From contig CABUJV010000001.1 in assembly GCA_902492005.1 (NCBI GenBank), positions 1 through 64,000 of the forward strand: a stretch of 64,000 nucleotides of DNA. The letters are read 5' to 3'. The position numbers and the translations under genes were made by a program. A model generated the notes under the pieces. That model was not told the DNA's origin. It saw only the letters and a program-made list of their open reading frames with translations, and did not search any database. Source of the DNA: an uncultured Eubacteriales bacterium (GTDB lineage Bacteria; Bacillota; Clostridia; Oscillospirales; Oscillospiraceae). Below are positions 8,633 through 18,028 of this stretch, piece by piece. Positions within the stretch are counted from its first letter, which is position 1; each line of letters starts with the position of its first letter.

Positions 8633-9010
8633 GTGAAGATTTCAGGACTGGAAAAAGGTGTTCTGGCGCTGACCGCCGCCTTCCTGCTGGTGACGGCGGG
8701 CTACTTTGCCGGAACGCGCAGCACGGCGGAGCCCTACCGGGTGGATGTGGAATACCTCCAGAGCCGGGAGACGCCCCAGAGCCCGACGGCGGCGGCGGCC
8801 GGCCCGGCTGCGGGGGAAAAGGTGAACCTCAATACCGCCACGGCCCGGGAGCTGGAGACCCTGCCCGGCATCGGGGAGAAGCGGGCGGCGGACATCGTGG
8901 CCGACCGGGAGGCCAACGGACCCTTCCGCATTGCGGAGGACATCACCCGGGTCAAGGGCATTGGGGAAGGCACGCTGGCGGGGCTGATCGATTATATTAC
9001 GGTAGAGTGA
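8633..9010 (+). CDS. ComEA-like helix-hairpin-helix protein
   Basis: 125 aa starting at GTG 8633, behind ACAGGAGGG (8610-8618). An N-terminal membrane anchor (GVLALTAAFLLVTAGYFAG) precedes a low-complexity linker and a C-terminal double HhH DNA-binding domain (KVNLNTATARELETLPGIGE, then TRVKGIGEGTLAGL). ComEA proteins bind incoming DNA at the outer membrane face during transformation. This one lacks the SLBB domain seen in longer ComEA, and no comEB/EC is beside it, so a competence role is not proven. It lies 12 bp upstream of the response regulator and is probably co-transcribed with it. Confidence 0.85.
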   Translation: MKISGLEKGVLALTAAFLLVTAGYFAGTRSTAEPYRVDVEYLQSRETPQSPTAAAAGPAAGEKVNLNTATARELETLPGIGEKRAADIVADREANGPFRIAEDITRVKGIGEGTLAGLIDYITVE

Positions 9011-9022
9011 GAGGAGCAGAAT

Positions 9023-9709
9023 ATGCCGAAGATTCTGGTAGTGGACGACGAAAAGGTGCTGGTCAAGGGCATCAAATTCAACCTGGAGAACGAAGGCTAT
9101 CAGGTGGAGGTGGGCTACGACGGGGAGCAGGCCGTGGAGCTGGCGCGCAGCGGCGGCTTCGACCTCATCATTCTGGACCTGATGATGCCCAAGATCGACG
9201 GGCTCCAGGCCTGTATGCGCATCCGGGAGTTCTCCAACGTACCGGTCATCATGCTCACCGCCCGCAGCGAGGATACCGACAAGATCATCGGCTTCGAGTG
9301 CGGCGCCGACGACTATATCACCAAGCCCTTCAACATCCTGGAGCTCAAGGCCCGCATCCGGGCCATGCTCCGCCGGTCCGGGACGGCCCACCAGAAGGAC
9401 AAGGCCAGCCGCCTCCAGACGGGGCATATCGCCCTGGACACCGACGAGCGCTCCGCCAGCAAGGACGGCAAGGCGGTGGATCTGACCGCCAAGGAGTTCG
9501 ACCTGATGGAGCTGCTCATGCGCAACCCCGGCCGGGTCTATTCCCGGGAGAACCTGCTGAACATCGTGTGGGGCTATGAGTACGCCGGGGAGTACCGCAC
9601 CGTGGACGTACACATCCGCCGGCTGCGGGAGAAGCTGGAGCTGGACCCAGCCAACCCGGAGTATATCCTCACCAAGTGGGGCGTGGGGTACTATCTGAAA
9701 AACGGCTGA
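9023..9709 (+). CDS. OmpR/PhoB-family response regulator
   Basis: 228 aa. The receiver domain starts MPKILVVDDEKVLVKGIKF, with phospho-acceptor Asp about 52 (LIILDLMMPK) and Lys in DYITKPFN. The C-terminal winged-helix domain has the typical VDLTAKEFDLMELLM and RTVDVHIRRLREKLE segments. Ribosome binding site GAGAGGAG. The sensor kinase follows after about 34 bp. It resembles WalR/PhoP-type regulators of cell-envelope genes; the GerMN lipoprotein in the same operon supports an envelope role (inference). Confidence 0.95.
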   Translation: MPKILVVDDEKVLVKGIKFNLENEGYQVEVGYDGEQAVELARSGGFDLIILDLMMPKIDGLQACMRIREFSNVPVIMLTARSEDTDKIIGFECGADDYITKPFNILELKARIRAMLRRSGTAHQKDKASRLQTGHIALDTDERSASKDGKAVDLTAKEFDLMELLMRNPGRVYSRENLLNIVWGYEYAGEYRTVDVHIRRLREKLELDPANPEYILTKWGVGYYLKNG

Positions 9710-9743
9710 GATGGGCTGGGCACGGCAGAGGAGGTGCGGGAAT

Positions 9744-11192
9744 ATGCGGAATCAGGAGGACCAGGTCCCTTTCTGGCGGTCCATCCAGGTCAAGTTCGCC
9801 CTGACCTACATCCTCATCGTGGCGGCGGTGCTCTCGCTGTTGAACACCTACCCGCTGCTGGTGTCCCGAGACCTGGTCATCACCTCCAAGGAGACCTCTC
9901 TCCAGAGTCAGGCAGGCTTCATCGCCGGGGCCCTGGCCGTGTCCGAGACCCTCACCGAGGAGGGGGTGGAGCAGGCCATGGAGGACCTGGGCCCCATGAC
10001 CTTTCACCGGATCATGATCACCGGCCCCACCGGACTGGTGCTCTACGACACCGAGGAGGTGGGCAACGCCAGGGGGCACTACGCCCTGCTGTGGGAGATC
10101 ACCACCGCACTGCGGGGCGGAGGGAACGACGTGTTCCGGTGTGAATACCGGGACGGAGCCTTCCGGAGCTGGGCAGTGGCCCCGGTGGTCTACCGAAACA
10201 TGGTCATCGGCGCGGTGTACCTCCACGAGCGGGACACCGAGCAGGCCAGCCTGCTGCTGGGCATCCAGCACAACCTGCGCAGCATCTCCCTTATGATCTG
10301 CGCCGTGGCGCTGGTCATGAGCGTAATTTTTTCCGGCGCCATCACCCGGCGTATCGCCGCCCTGCTGCGGGCCATCCGCATCGTCCGGGAGGGCGAGTAC
10401 GGCCATCGGGTGGTTATCAAGGGCGGCGACGAGCTCAGCCAGCTCGCCGGGGAGTTCAACGAGCTTACCGGCCGGCTCCAGACCACCGAGGAGGTGCGCC
10501 GGCGCTTCGTCTCCGATGCCTCCCACGAGCTCAAAACCCCTCTGGCCTCCATCCGGCTGCTCACGGACTCCATCCTTCAGACCGACGACATGGACCCGAC
10601 CACAGTGAAGGATTTCGTCTCCGACATCGGGGAGGAGGCCGAGCGGCTGACCCGCATCTCGGAAAAGCTGCTCACCCTCACCCGGATGGACAGTGCGGTG
10701 GCGGTGGCCGAGGCGCCGGTGGACGTAAAGCGCGTCATTGAAAAGGTAGAGCACATGCTCACACCCCTGGCCAGCGAAAGCGAGGTCACGGTGGAGACCG
10801 ACCTGCAGGAGGGCTGCATGGTGCTGGCCACGGAGGACGACCTCTATCAGATTGCCTTCAACCTGATGGAGAATGCTGTAAAATACAACCTGCCCGGCGG
10901 GAGCGTCACCGTTAACCTGCGGGGGGCGGGGGATCTGGTGACGCTCACGGTGGAGGATACCGGCGTGGGCATCCCGGAGGAGGATCTGGGCAAGGTCTTC
11001 GACCGTTTTTACCGGGTGGACAAGGCCCGCTCCCGGGCCGCCGGCGGCACCGGTCTGGGTCTGTCCATCGTCAAGGATACGGTCCGGCAGCACGGCGGCG
11101 CCGTCACGGTCTGCAGCCGGGAGAGCGAGGGCACCTGCTTTGAGGTGGCGTTTCCCCGTTGGTACGGCGAAGAAAAGGGGGGAGCGCGGTGA
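9744..11192 (+). CDS. Membrane sensor histidine kinase (WalK/PhoR-like)
   Basis: 482 aa from the ATG at 9744, chosen because AGGAGG sits about 10 bases upstream; an earlier in-frame ATG at 9711 lacks one. Order: transmembrane helix (VKFALTYILIVAAVLSLLNTY), extracytoplasmic sensor of about 140 aa, second transmembrane helix (LMICAVALVMSVIFSGAIT), HAMP, HisKA with SDASHELKTPLASIR (His about 261), and HATPase with N-box NLMENAVKYN and G-boxes DTGVGIPEEDLG and GGTGLGLSIVKD. It phosphorylates the adjacent regulator. Its stop overlaps the start of the next gene. Confidence 0.95.
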   Translation: MRNQEDQVPFWRSIQVKFALTYILIVAAVLSLLNTYPLLVSRDLVITSKETSLQSQAGFIAGALAVSETLTEEGVEQAMEDLGPMTFHRIMITGPTGLVLYDTEEVGNARGHYALLWEITTALRGGGNDVFRCEYRDGAFRSWAVAPVVYRNMVIGAVYLHERDTEQASLLLGIQHNLRSISLMICAVALVMSVIFSGAITRRIAALLRAIRIVREGEYGHRVVIKGGDELSQLAGEFNELTGRLQTTEEVRRRFVSDASHELKTPLASIRLLTDSILQTDDMDPTTVKDFVSDIGEEAERLTRISEKLLTLTRMDSAVAVAEAPVDVKRVIEKVEHMLTPLASESEVTVETDLQEGCMVLATEDDLYQIAFNLMENAVKYNLPGGSVTVNLRGAGDLVTLTVEDTGVGIPEEDLGKVFDRFYRVDKARSRAAGGTGLGLSIVKDTVRQHGGAVTVCSRESEGTCFEVAFPRWYGEEKGGAR

Positions 11193-12145
11193 ACAAACGG
11201 ATGCTCGCCCTGGCATGCGCCCTGGCGCTGCTGCTGTCTGCCTGCGGCGAGAGCGCTCAGCCCCAGCCCTCCGAGGGGGCGGCGGAGATCTGGTTCGCCG
11301 TGGGCACCGGGGAGAACGGCGGCCCGCTGGCGGACGGCGGGAGCGCCGTGGCTCCCGAATACCGCGCCCTGCCCGGTGAGGCCGACCCGGTGGAAGAGCG
11401 GATGGCCGCCCTGCTGTCCGGCCCCCAGTCGGCTGAGCTGCGCTCTCCCTTCCCGTCCGGGGTGCGGCTGCGCTCCTGGAAGCTGGAGGAGGGCATACTG
11501 CGGCTGGACCTGTCGGAGGCCTACGGCGGCCTGTCCGGTGTGGACCTGACCATCGCGGACTACTGCATCGTGCTCACCCTCTGCCAGGTGGAGGGGGTGG
11601 AGGCGGTGGATATCACCGTGGAGGGGGAGACGGTCCCCTACCGGGGCCGGAAGCTGATGCGGCAGGGCGACGTGGTCCTCTCCGGCGGCGAGGGAGAGCC
11701 GGTGGCCATTACGGCCAGCCTCTATTTCCTGCGCCGGTCCGGGGAGCTGGCCAGCGAGTCCCGTGAAGTGCTGGTCACCGAGAACGACACCCTGGCCACC
11801 GCCGTCATGGCCGCCCTCATGGCCGGGCCCAGGGATCCGGAGGAGCTCTATCTGCCCCTGCCCGAGGGGACGGAGCTGCTCTCCGCCGCCGTGGAGGCGG
11901 GGGTGTGCTACGTGAATTTCTCCCGGGCCTTTACCGAGCACGCGCCCCAGAGTCAGGAGGAGGCCGCCCGCCTGCTCTACGCCGTGGTGGACACCCTGTG
12001 CTCCCTGGACCAGGTGGAGGCCGTCCACCTTCTGGTGGAGGGGGAGTCCCTGGACAGCTACGGCGGGGTCCCCACCCGCAGCCCCCTGGAAAAGAACTAC
12101 GAAATAGCGGGGGAGGAAAAGCCCGCCGCCGGACCTGCCTCTTGA
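11189..12145 (+). CDS. GerMN-domain lipoprotein
   Basis: 318 aa from the GTG at 11189, which overlaps the kinase stop by 4 bases and has GGGGGGAG just upstream. The signal peptide has the lipobox LLLSACGE, so it is a membrane-anchored lipoprotein on the outer face. Two GerMN (sporulation/spore germination) domains follow, one at about 70-150 and one at about 180-290 (segments VEERMAALLSGPQ and ATAVMAALMAGP at equivalent places). Similar genes are linked to two-component systems controlling the envelope. The ligand is unknown. Confidence 0.88.
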   Translation: MNKRMLALACALALLLSACGESAQPQPSEGAAEIWFAVGTGENGGPLADGGSAVAPEYRALPGEADPVEERMAALLSGPQSAELRSPFPSGVRLRSWKLEEGILRLDLSEAYGGLSGVDLTIADYCIVLTLCQVEGVEAVDITVEGETVPYRGRKLMRQGDVVLSGGEGEPVAITASLYFLRRSGELASESREVLVTENDTLATAVMAALMAGPRDPEELYLPLPEGTELLSAAVEAGVCYVNFSRAFTEHAPQSQEEAARLLYAVVDTLCSLDQVEAVHLLVEGESLDSYGGVPTRSPLEKNYEIAGEEKPAAGPAS

Positions 12146-12171
12146 CAAAGGAAGGCCGGAGAGGGTAGGAT
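12142..12171 (+). promoter_or_regulatory. Putative metY promoter
   Basis: TTGACA at 12142-12147 overlaps the stop of the GerMN gene. An 18-bp spacer and TAGGAT at 12166-12171 follow, 36 bp before the metY start. No T-box or SAM riboswitch is evident in this short leader. Confidence 0.5.
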
Positions 12172-12207
12172 AGAAGAAATTTTTACATGCAAAGAAGGTC
12201 GATTGCC

Positions 12208-13491
12208 ATGCCAGACTACAAGCCCAGCACCCAGTGCGTCCACGCCGGCTATGTCCCCGGCAACGGGGAGCCCCGGAACATCCCCATCGTACAGTCCACC
12301 ACCTTCCGCTACGCCACCGGCGAGGCCATGGGAGCCCTGTTCGATCTGGAGGCTGAGGGTTATTTCTACACCCGGCTCCAGAACCCCACCAACGACCGGG
12401 TGGCCGCCAAAATCTGCGCCCTGGAGGGAGGCACTGCCGCCATGCTGACCTCCTCCGGCCAGGCCGCCAACTTCTACGCCGTGTTCAATCTGGCCTCCTG
12501 CGGCGACCATGTGGTGGCCTCCTCCGCCATCTACGGGGGCACCTACAACCTGTTCGCCGTCACCATGAAGCGCATGGGCATCGAATTCACCTTCGTGGAC
12601 CCGGACTGCACCCCCGGCGAGCTGGAGGCCGCCTTCCGGCCCAACACCAAGGCGGTGTTCGGTGAAACCATCGCCAATCCGGCCCTGACGGTGCTGGACA
12701 TCGAAACATTCGCCGCCGCCGCTCACGCCCACGGCGTGCCCCTCATCGTGGACAATACCTTCCCCACCCCCATCCACTGCCGGCCCTTCCAGTGGGGAGC
12801 GGACATCGTCACCCACTCCACCACCAAATACATGGACGGCCACGCCAACGCCGTGGGCGGGGTCATCGTGGACTCCGGCCGGTTCGACTGGATGGCCCAC
12901 GCCGACCGGTTCCCCGGGCTCACCACCCCGGACGAGAGCTACCACGGCATTACCTACGCCGAGAAGTTCGGGCTGGGCGGAGCCTACATCACCAAGGCCA
13001 CAGCCCAGCTCATGCGGGATTTCGGCTCCATCCCCTCGCCCCAGAACGCCTACTACCTGAACATCGGCCTGGAGACCCTGCCCCTGCGGATGGCCCAGCA
13101 CTGTAAAAACGGCCAGGCCGCGGCGGAGTACCTGGAACGCCACCCCAAGGTGGCCTGGGTCAACTACCCCGGCCTGCCCGGCAGCAAATATCACGCTCTG
13201 GCGAAGAAGTACATGCCCGACGGCACCTGCGGCGTGGTCTCCTTCGGCGTGAAGGGCGGACGGGAGGCCGCCTCCCGGTTCATGGCCGGGCTGGAGCTGG
13301 CCTCCATCGCCACCCATGTGGCCGACGCCAAGACCTGCGTTCTCCACCCCGCCTCCACGACCCACCGGCAGATGAACGACGCAGAGCTGGCCGCCGCCGG
13401 GGTCTCCCCCGACCTGGTGCGCCTCAGCGTTGGCATTGAGGACAGCGCGGATATCCTGGCGGACCTGGAGAAGGCTCTGGCCGGAGTATAA
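12208..13491 (+). CDS. metY: O-acetylhomoserine sulfhydrylase (PLP-dependent, MetY type)
   Basis: It converts O-acetylhomoserine and sulfide to homocysteine in direct-sulfhydrylation methionine synthesis. A Cys/Met-metabolism PLP enzyme of 427 aa from the ATG at 12208 (MPDYKPSTQCVHAGY). The phosphate-binding segment is TSSGQAANF, and the PLP lysine is in THSTTKYMDGH (Lys about 207). C-terminal motifs are HVADAKTCVLHPASTTHRQM and VRLSVGIEDSADI. The TTHRQM and LHPAS pattern fits MetY better than MetB/MetC. An alternative ATG at 12187 would add 7 residues. AAGG about 9 bases upstream favours 12208. A terminator follows. Confidence 0.93.
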   Translation: MPDYKPSTQCVHAGYVPGNGEPRNIPIVQSTTFRYATGEAMGALFDLEAEGYFYTRLQNPTNDRVAAKICALEGGTAAMLTSSGQAANFYAVFNLASCGDHVVASSAIYGGTYNLFAVTMKRMGIEFTFVDPDCTPGELEAAFRPNTKAVFGETIANPALTVLDIETFAAAAHAHGVPLIVDNTFPTPIHCRPFQWGADIVTHSTTKYMDGHANAVGGVIVDSGRFDWMAHADRFPGLTTPDESYHGITYAEKFGLGGAYITKATAQLMRDFGSIPSPQNAYYLNIGLETLPLRMAQHCKNGQAAAEYLERHPKVAWVNYPGLPGSKYHALAKKYMPDGTCGVVSFGVKGGREAASRFMAGLELASIATHVADAKTCVLHPASTTHRQMNDAELAAAGVSPDLVRLSVGIEDSADILADLEKALAGV

Positions 13492-13501
13492 ATGCGGAAA
13501 A

Positions 13502-13530
13502 GCCGCCCGGAACGCTCCGGGCGGCTTTTT
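13502..13530 (+). terminator. Rho-independent terminator of metY
   Basis: GCCGCCCGG (13502-13510) pairs with CCGGGCGGC (13517-13525), followed by TTTTT. Confidence 0.9.
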
Positions 13531-13564
13531 GCTACACTTATTGCGCAGCTCGCGAAAGCGAGAC

Positions 13565-13603
13565 AAAAAGGACGCCCCCGGACCCATTGGGTCCGGGGGC
13601 GTC
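13565..13603 (-). terminator. Rho-independent terminator of the SLH exporter operon
   Basis: A perfect 15-bp stem (13571-13585 with 13589-13603; arm GACGCCCCCGGACCC), 3-nt loop, and on the minus strand a CTTTTT tract (13570-13565). It ends the leftward operon. Confidence 0.9.
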
Positions 13604-13617
13604 TTCCGGTCAGGCCG

Positions 13618-15987
13618 TCAGCCGGCCACCACCAGGCGGATCTTGCCGCCCTCGTCGGGGGACTTGTCATAGTAGACGGTGAGGGTGCTGGAGAAGGCGC
13701 GGGCGGCGTCGAGGGCGTCGAAGTTGTCGTCCTCGTTGGCGGAGGTAAACCAGGAGCCCGTGGCGTCATTGTAGCACTGGACGTCCCGGGAGATGGGGAA
13801 GACGGCGTCCGTGGTGGCCAGGGTTTCGCTGTCCATATCAAAGGCGGAGCTCTTGACCTCGGCGGAGTGAAGCAGCACGTAGGCGCCCAGCTTGGGGGTG
13901 GCGCCGTCCGTGGCGGTGTCCAGCGAGGCGGCGATGCCGATGGCAACGCTGTTCTTCAGCTTCTCGGTGGTGACCAGGGCGGCGCTGCCGTCCGGGTGCG
14001 CGCTGTTTTTCACGCAGACGGTGTCGGGTTGCTTGGAGTAGGACCAGTCGCTCGGGTCGCCGCTCTCGGCGCCGGCGGTGAACTTCAGGAAGCCGTATTC
14101 GTACTGGTCGCCGGTCACGTCGTCCAGCAGCACAATGTCCGCCTTGCCGGCGTAATCCTTGTGGACGTAGACGATCTTGGAAGCGGCGACTTTGTTCACG
14201 GTGAGCTGATCCAGGTCAATCTCGCCGGGCGTGCCGCTGCCCACCCGCTCGTAGAGGACCACGTTTTCGGCCAGCGGCACGCCGCCGATCTTTTTGGCCG
14301 CCACATCGAAGGCACCGCCGGCGTCGGAGCCGGAGACCTTGTTCAGGCTGATGCGCCCCTTGGCGCCGGCGGAGACGGTGACCACCTGGCCGATCATCTC
14401 CTTGGCCCGGCTGTCGCTGTAGGAGACCTCGCCGGACAGCACCACCTTTTCCCCGGCGGCGTTGCGGATGTCGGCCAGCGGCTTGACATAGGCCTTGCCG
14501 CCCTCGATTTTCTGGACCACGCCCACGGTGGTGGATTTGGCGGCGCTGGTGGTGACTGCGCCGGCCACCTGGCCGTCGTAGGAGAGCAGGATGGTCATCT
14601 GGTCGCCGATGCCAAAGGCGCGCAGGTCCTCGTAGGCCATGGACAGCACGGGGAACTCCTGGCCCAGCAGGGTGATGGTGGCCGGAGTGTCCGGACTGGG
14701 GGAGGCGTTTTCATACACGCCGGTGAGCCGCAGGTCGGATACATACAGGATGTTGGTGTTTTTGTCAAAGGTGGTCACGTCGTACTGCCGCAGGTCGGCG
14801 GCGGTGGCGGGCACGCCGTTTTTGTAGATCTGATAGCTGGGGGCGCCGGCGCCGCTGGGTTTGGTCTTGAGTACCTGGGTGGCATCCTCGGAGGCCGCGG
14901 CATCCCGCAGGAAGACGTACTCCAGCTCGCCGGCCGCGGAGTACTGCAGCAGGGCCTGGGTGCCGGCCTTCAGATTGAGATAGACGTCCTTGTAGCTCTT
15001 CTGCTCGCCGTCCTGCCAGACTGCGGTGGCCGGCTTGACCTGGATGGTCTCGCCGCCGGGGATGGAAAAGGAGTCGTACTTGGCGGACAAAATGCCCACA
15101 ACCCGCTGGGTGCCCTTGCCGGACACCTGGAGGGCCAGCAGATGGCCGTCCTGATCCAGCACCAGCTTGGCCTGCCGCCCCTCCATGTCGTCGGAGAAGG
15201 GGACCCGGTCGGTCTGATACACCTTGCCGTCGCCCGTTTCCACCGCGCCGGTGGAGCCGTCGGGGGCGGTGGCGTCCACGTCCAGGATGAGCACCTCGTC
15301 GGTGATGGTGCCCTTCAGGGTGGTGAGATACACGTCGTCGCTGCCCTTGGACTCGGTGAAGAGGAGGTTTTGAAACAGAATGGCGGCCTGGCCCCGGGTG
15401 ATGGAGCCGGTGGGGTCCAGGTTGAGGCCGTCGGTGAGCGCGATGGAGCGGGCGGTGCTGAAATAGCCGTCGTACCACACGGCGCCCACGCCCACGTCGG
15501 CGTCCTGATAGCCCAGGATGCGCATGAGGATGGTGACCGCCTCCGCGCCGGTGATGGCCCGGTCGGGGTGGAAGCGGCCGGTGGCGTCGCCCCGTATAAT
15601 GCCGGGAGTGGAGACGGCGCTCTGTCCGCCGCCGGAGGAGCTTCCCTGGGTGGCCACGGCCACGTAGCCGCGGGCCCAGTGGGTGGAGGGCACGTCGGCA
15701 AAGACGGTGCGGTTCATCTGGGAGGCGACCTTGTCGCCGTTGCCCATGATCTCCACCGCCATCTTGCAGAACTCGGCCCGGGTCAGGGTGCGGCCCGGCT
15801 CAAAATTGCCGGAGCCGGTGCCGCTGACGATGCCCAGCAGCCGGAGGATCTCCGCCGCCTCGGCGGTCGCCTCGTCGGTGATGTCGGGGAAGGCGGAGGG
15901 CTGCCGGGCTGCGGAGGAGGGCAGGACCAGCAGTCCTACCGTCAGCGCACACGCCAGCACCAGGGCCAGAAAACGTTTGATTCTCAT
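13618..15987 (-). CDS. SLH-domain cell-surface protein, 789 aa
   Basis: Exported protein with signal peptide MRIKRFLALVLACALTVGLL (cut near PSSAAR). Three SLH repeats follow within the first about 235 residues, for example AFPDITDEATAEAAEILRLL, then TRAEFCKMAVEIMG, then VFADVPSTHWARGYVAVA. They should bind secondary cell-wall polymer. The remaining about 550 aa are beta-rich and repetitive with no enzyme motif that I recognise. AAGGAGAG precedes the ATG. It lies 42 bp after the permease gene and is the last gene of the exporter operon, so it may be cargo or an accessory of that exporter (inference). Confidence 0.88.
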   Translation of the reverse strand: MRIKRFLALVLACALTVGLLVLPSSAARQPSAFPDITDEATAEAAEILRLLGIVSGTGSGNFEPGRTLTRAEFCKMAVEIMGNGDKVASQMNRTVFADVPSTHWARGYVAVATQGSSSGGGQSAVSTPGIIRGDATGRFHPDRAITGAEAVTILMRILGYQDADVGVGAVWYDGYFSTARSIALTDGLNLDPTGSITRGQAAILFQNLLFTESKGSDDVYLTTLKGTITDEVLILDVDATAPDGSTGAVETGDGKVYQTDRVPFSDDMEGRQAKLVLDQDGHLLALQVSGKGTQRVVGILSAKYDSFSIPGGETIQVKPATAVWQDGEQKSYKDVYLNLKAGTQALLQYSAAGELEYVFLRDAAASEDATQVLKTKPSGAGAPSYQIYKNGVPATAADLRQYDVTTFDKNTNILYVSDLRLTGVYENASPSPDTPATITLLGQEFPVLSMAYEDLRAFGIGDQMTILLSYDGQVAGAVTTSAAKSTTVGVVQKIEGGKAYVKPLADIRNAAGEKVVLSGEVSYSDSRAKEMIGQVVTVSAGAKGRISLNKVSGSDAGGAFDVAAKKIGGVPLAENVVLYERVGSGTPGEIDLDQLTVNKVAASKIVYVHKDYAGKADIVLLDDVTGDQYEYGFLKFTAGAESGDPSDWSYSKQPDTVCVKNSAHPDGSAALVTTEKLKNSVAIGIAASLDTATDGATPKLGAYVLLHSAEVKSSAFDMDSETLATTDAVFPISRDVQCYNDATGSWFTSANEDDNFDALDAARAFSSTLTVYYDKSPDEGGKIRLVVAG

Positions 15988-16029
15988 GTCTAATCTCTCC
16001 TTAATCTCGCTTGGAGTTGACGCTCGACG

Positions 16030-17325
16030 CTATTCGGCCCGCAGGGCATCCACCGGCTGCAGGGCGGAGGCCTTGATGGCGGGATACATGCCGAAGAGGA
16101 TGCCCAGGGCCACGGAAATGAAGAACGCCCCGACCGTGATGCCTGCGCTGGGGATCAGGATGGTCTCGAAGGACAGCTTGCCCACAATCATGGTCCCCAG
16201 ATACCCCACGATGATGCCGAATACGCCGCCGATGCCGCAGATCATGGCCGCCTCGATGAGAAATTGGGTGATGATGCTCCGCCGCTCGGCGCCAATGGCC
16301 TTGCGGATGCCAATTTCCCGGGTGCGCTCGGTGACGGTGACCAGCATGATGTTCATGATGCCGATGCCGCCCACCAGCAGGGAGATGGCGGCGATGCCGC
16401 CCAGAAAACGCTGCTGCATGGCGTTGGCTTCCGTGGACTCCTTGGCCCAGGTATCCACCGGATAAACGCCGTAGCTGCCGTAGTTGGTGTTGATGAGGCC
16501 GGAAAGGAAGCCGTTGAGACTGGTGGTGACCTCCTTGACGGAGTCGGAGTCCTTGGCCTTTACCACATATTCCTCGATGGGCTGGTTGTTGTTGAAGTAG
16601 CGGGTCATGGTGGAGGGGAGCAGGATCATCCGGTCCATACGGTTGATGGAGTCCTGCATCCAAGCGGCGTCCTCGCCGCCTCCGAGCTCTTTGCCGGCGG
16701 CCTTGCTTTGGTAGACGCCCACCACCCGGAAGGGCAGTCCGTTGATGGTGATGGTCTTATCCACCGGATTGGCAAAGGAGAAGAGGTACTCCGCCGTGGC
16801 CGAGCCCAGCACGCAGACCTGATTGAGGTTCTCAATGTCCAGATAGCTCAGGTCCCGGCCCTTGGAGATGGTATAGCCGTTGCACAGCCCGAACTTGTCG
16901 TTGCCCAAATAGATCTGGGGATAGTCGTCGCCGGTGCTGTAGCTCACCGAAACGCCTCCGCCGCCATAGCTGCGGTTGGATTCGCGGCTGAGGGTCTTGG
17001 ACTCATACTTGATGGTGGGGCTACTCCAGATCGAGCCGTTGGGGGAGATGCCCAGCACGCCGTCCAGGTTCAGGCAGTAGTCGTACAGCTCCTGCCCCAC
17101 GTCCACGGCGCCCGAGTTGCCCCAGGTGTAAGCGTAGACGGAGATCTGGTTGGTGCCCATACTCTCGTAGTAGGCGGCCATGGCCATGTTCTGGCCCTTG
17201 GCGTAGGACACCAGAATGATGACGGCGGCCAGGCCGATGATGATGCCCAGCATGGTCAGGGCGGAGCGGCCCTTGTTGGAGGAGATGGACTTGGCGGCCA
17301 TCTTCACTGCTTGGCCCAGATTCAT
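16030..17325 (-). CDS. MacB/FtsX-type ABC transporter permease
   Basis: 431 aa. An N-terminal transmembrane helix (SALTMLGIIIGLAAVIILVS) is followed by a large extracytoplasmic MacB_PCD domain (about residues 45-290). Three C-terminal helices follow, with the FtsX-family signature VGGIGIMNIMLVTVTERTRE and REIGIRKAIGA. The start overlaps the ATPase stop by 4 bases (17322-17325). Together with the ATPase and the fusion protein it makes a tripartite mechanotransmitting exporter for peptides, lipoproteins or drugs. Confidence 0.93.
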   Translation of the reverse strand: MNLGQAVKMAAKSISSNKGRSALTMLGIIIGLAAVIILVSYAKGQNMAMAAYYESMGTNQISVYAYTWGNSGAVDVGQELYDYCLNLDGVLGISPNGSIWSSPTIKYESKTLSRESNRSYGGGGVSVSYSTGDDYPQIYLGNDKFGLCNGYTISKGRDLSYLDIENLNQVCVLGSATAEYLFSFANPVDKTITINGLPFRVVGVYQSKAAGKELGGGEDAAWMQDSINRMDRMILLPSTMTRYFNNNQPIEEYVVKAKDSDSVKEVTTSLNGFLSGLINTNYGSYGVYPVDTWAKESTEANAMQQRFLGGIAAISLLVGGIGIMNIMLVTVTERTREIGIRKAIGAERRSIITQFLIEAAMICGIGGVFGIIVGYLGTMIVGKLSFETILIPSAGITVGAFFISVALGILFGMYPAIKASALQPVDALRAE

Positions 17326-18017
17326 AACCTGACCTCCTCTCTGGTGCCGTCGGAGACGATGCGCCCGTCGGACAGGCGGACGATGCGCTCGGCGGTGGCG
17401 GCGATGCCGTTGTCGTGGGTGATCAGAATGACGGTGGAGCCCTCTTCGTGGAGGGTGTGGAGGATCTCCAGCACATGCCGGCCGGTCTTGGAGTCCAGAG
17501 CGCCGGTGGGCTCGTCGGCCATGATGATGGGAGGGCGGGTGGCGATGGCCCGGGCGATGGCCACCCGCTGCTGCTGGCCGCCGGACATCTCGGCGGGACG
17601 GTGACCGGCCCGGTCCTCCATACCCACCCGCGCCAGGGCCTCCATAGCCCGGTCGTAGCGCTGGTCCATCCCCAGACCCTGGTAGATCAGGGGCAGCTCC
17701 ACATTCTCCCGAGCGTTGAGGGCGGGGATCAGATTGTAGCCCTGGAAGATGAAGCCGATCTGTTTGTTTCGAATGTGGGCGAGTTGCTTGTCGGTAAGCT
17801 CGGTGATGTCGGTGCCGTCCAGATGGTAGTCTCCATAGGTGGGGATGTCCAGGCAGCCCAGGATGTTCATCAGGGTGGACTTGCCCGAGCCGGACTGGCC
17901 GATGATGGAGACGAACTCTCCCCGGCCGATCTGGAGGGATACCCCGTCCAGGGCCCGGACCTCGCTCTCCTTGCCCTCGTTGTAAATCTTGTAGATGTTC
18001 TTGATGTCAATGAGCAT
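17322..18017 (-). CDS. ABC transporter ATP-binding protein (MacB/LolD/YknY type)
   Basis: 231 aa, typical for the family. Walker A GQSGSGKST (about 40-48), Q-loop FIFQGYNLIPALNA, signature MSGGQQQRVAIARAIA, Walker B IIMADEPTGALDS and switch His in ILITHD. The N-terminal A-loop region MLIDIKNIYKIYNEGKES is typical of the MacB-like group. It lies between the membrane-fusion protein gene (11-bp gap) and the permease gene (4-bp overlap). Confidence 0.95.
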   Translation of the reverse strand: MLIDIKNIYKIYNEGKESEVRALDGVSLQIGRGEFVSIIGQSGSGKSTLMNILGCLDIPTYGDYHLDGTDITELTDKQLAHIRNKQIGFIFQGYNLIPALNARENVELPLIYQGLGMDQRYDRAMEALARVGMEDRAGHRPAEMSGGQQQRVAIARAIATRPPIIMADEPTGALDSKTGRHVLEILHTLHEEGSTVILITHDNGIAATAERIVRLSDGRIVSDGTREEVRL

Positions 18018-18028
18018 GGCCGTTCCCC

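Noticed and set aside
13492..15993. 833-codon plus-strand open frame opposite the 789-aa SLH gene
   Set aside because: It runs through two terminator stems at its start and is antisense to a protein with a clear signal peptide and SLH repeats. Its composition is low-complexity.
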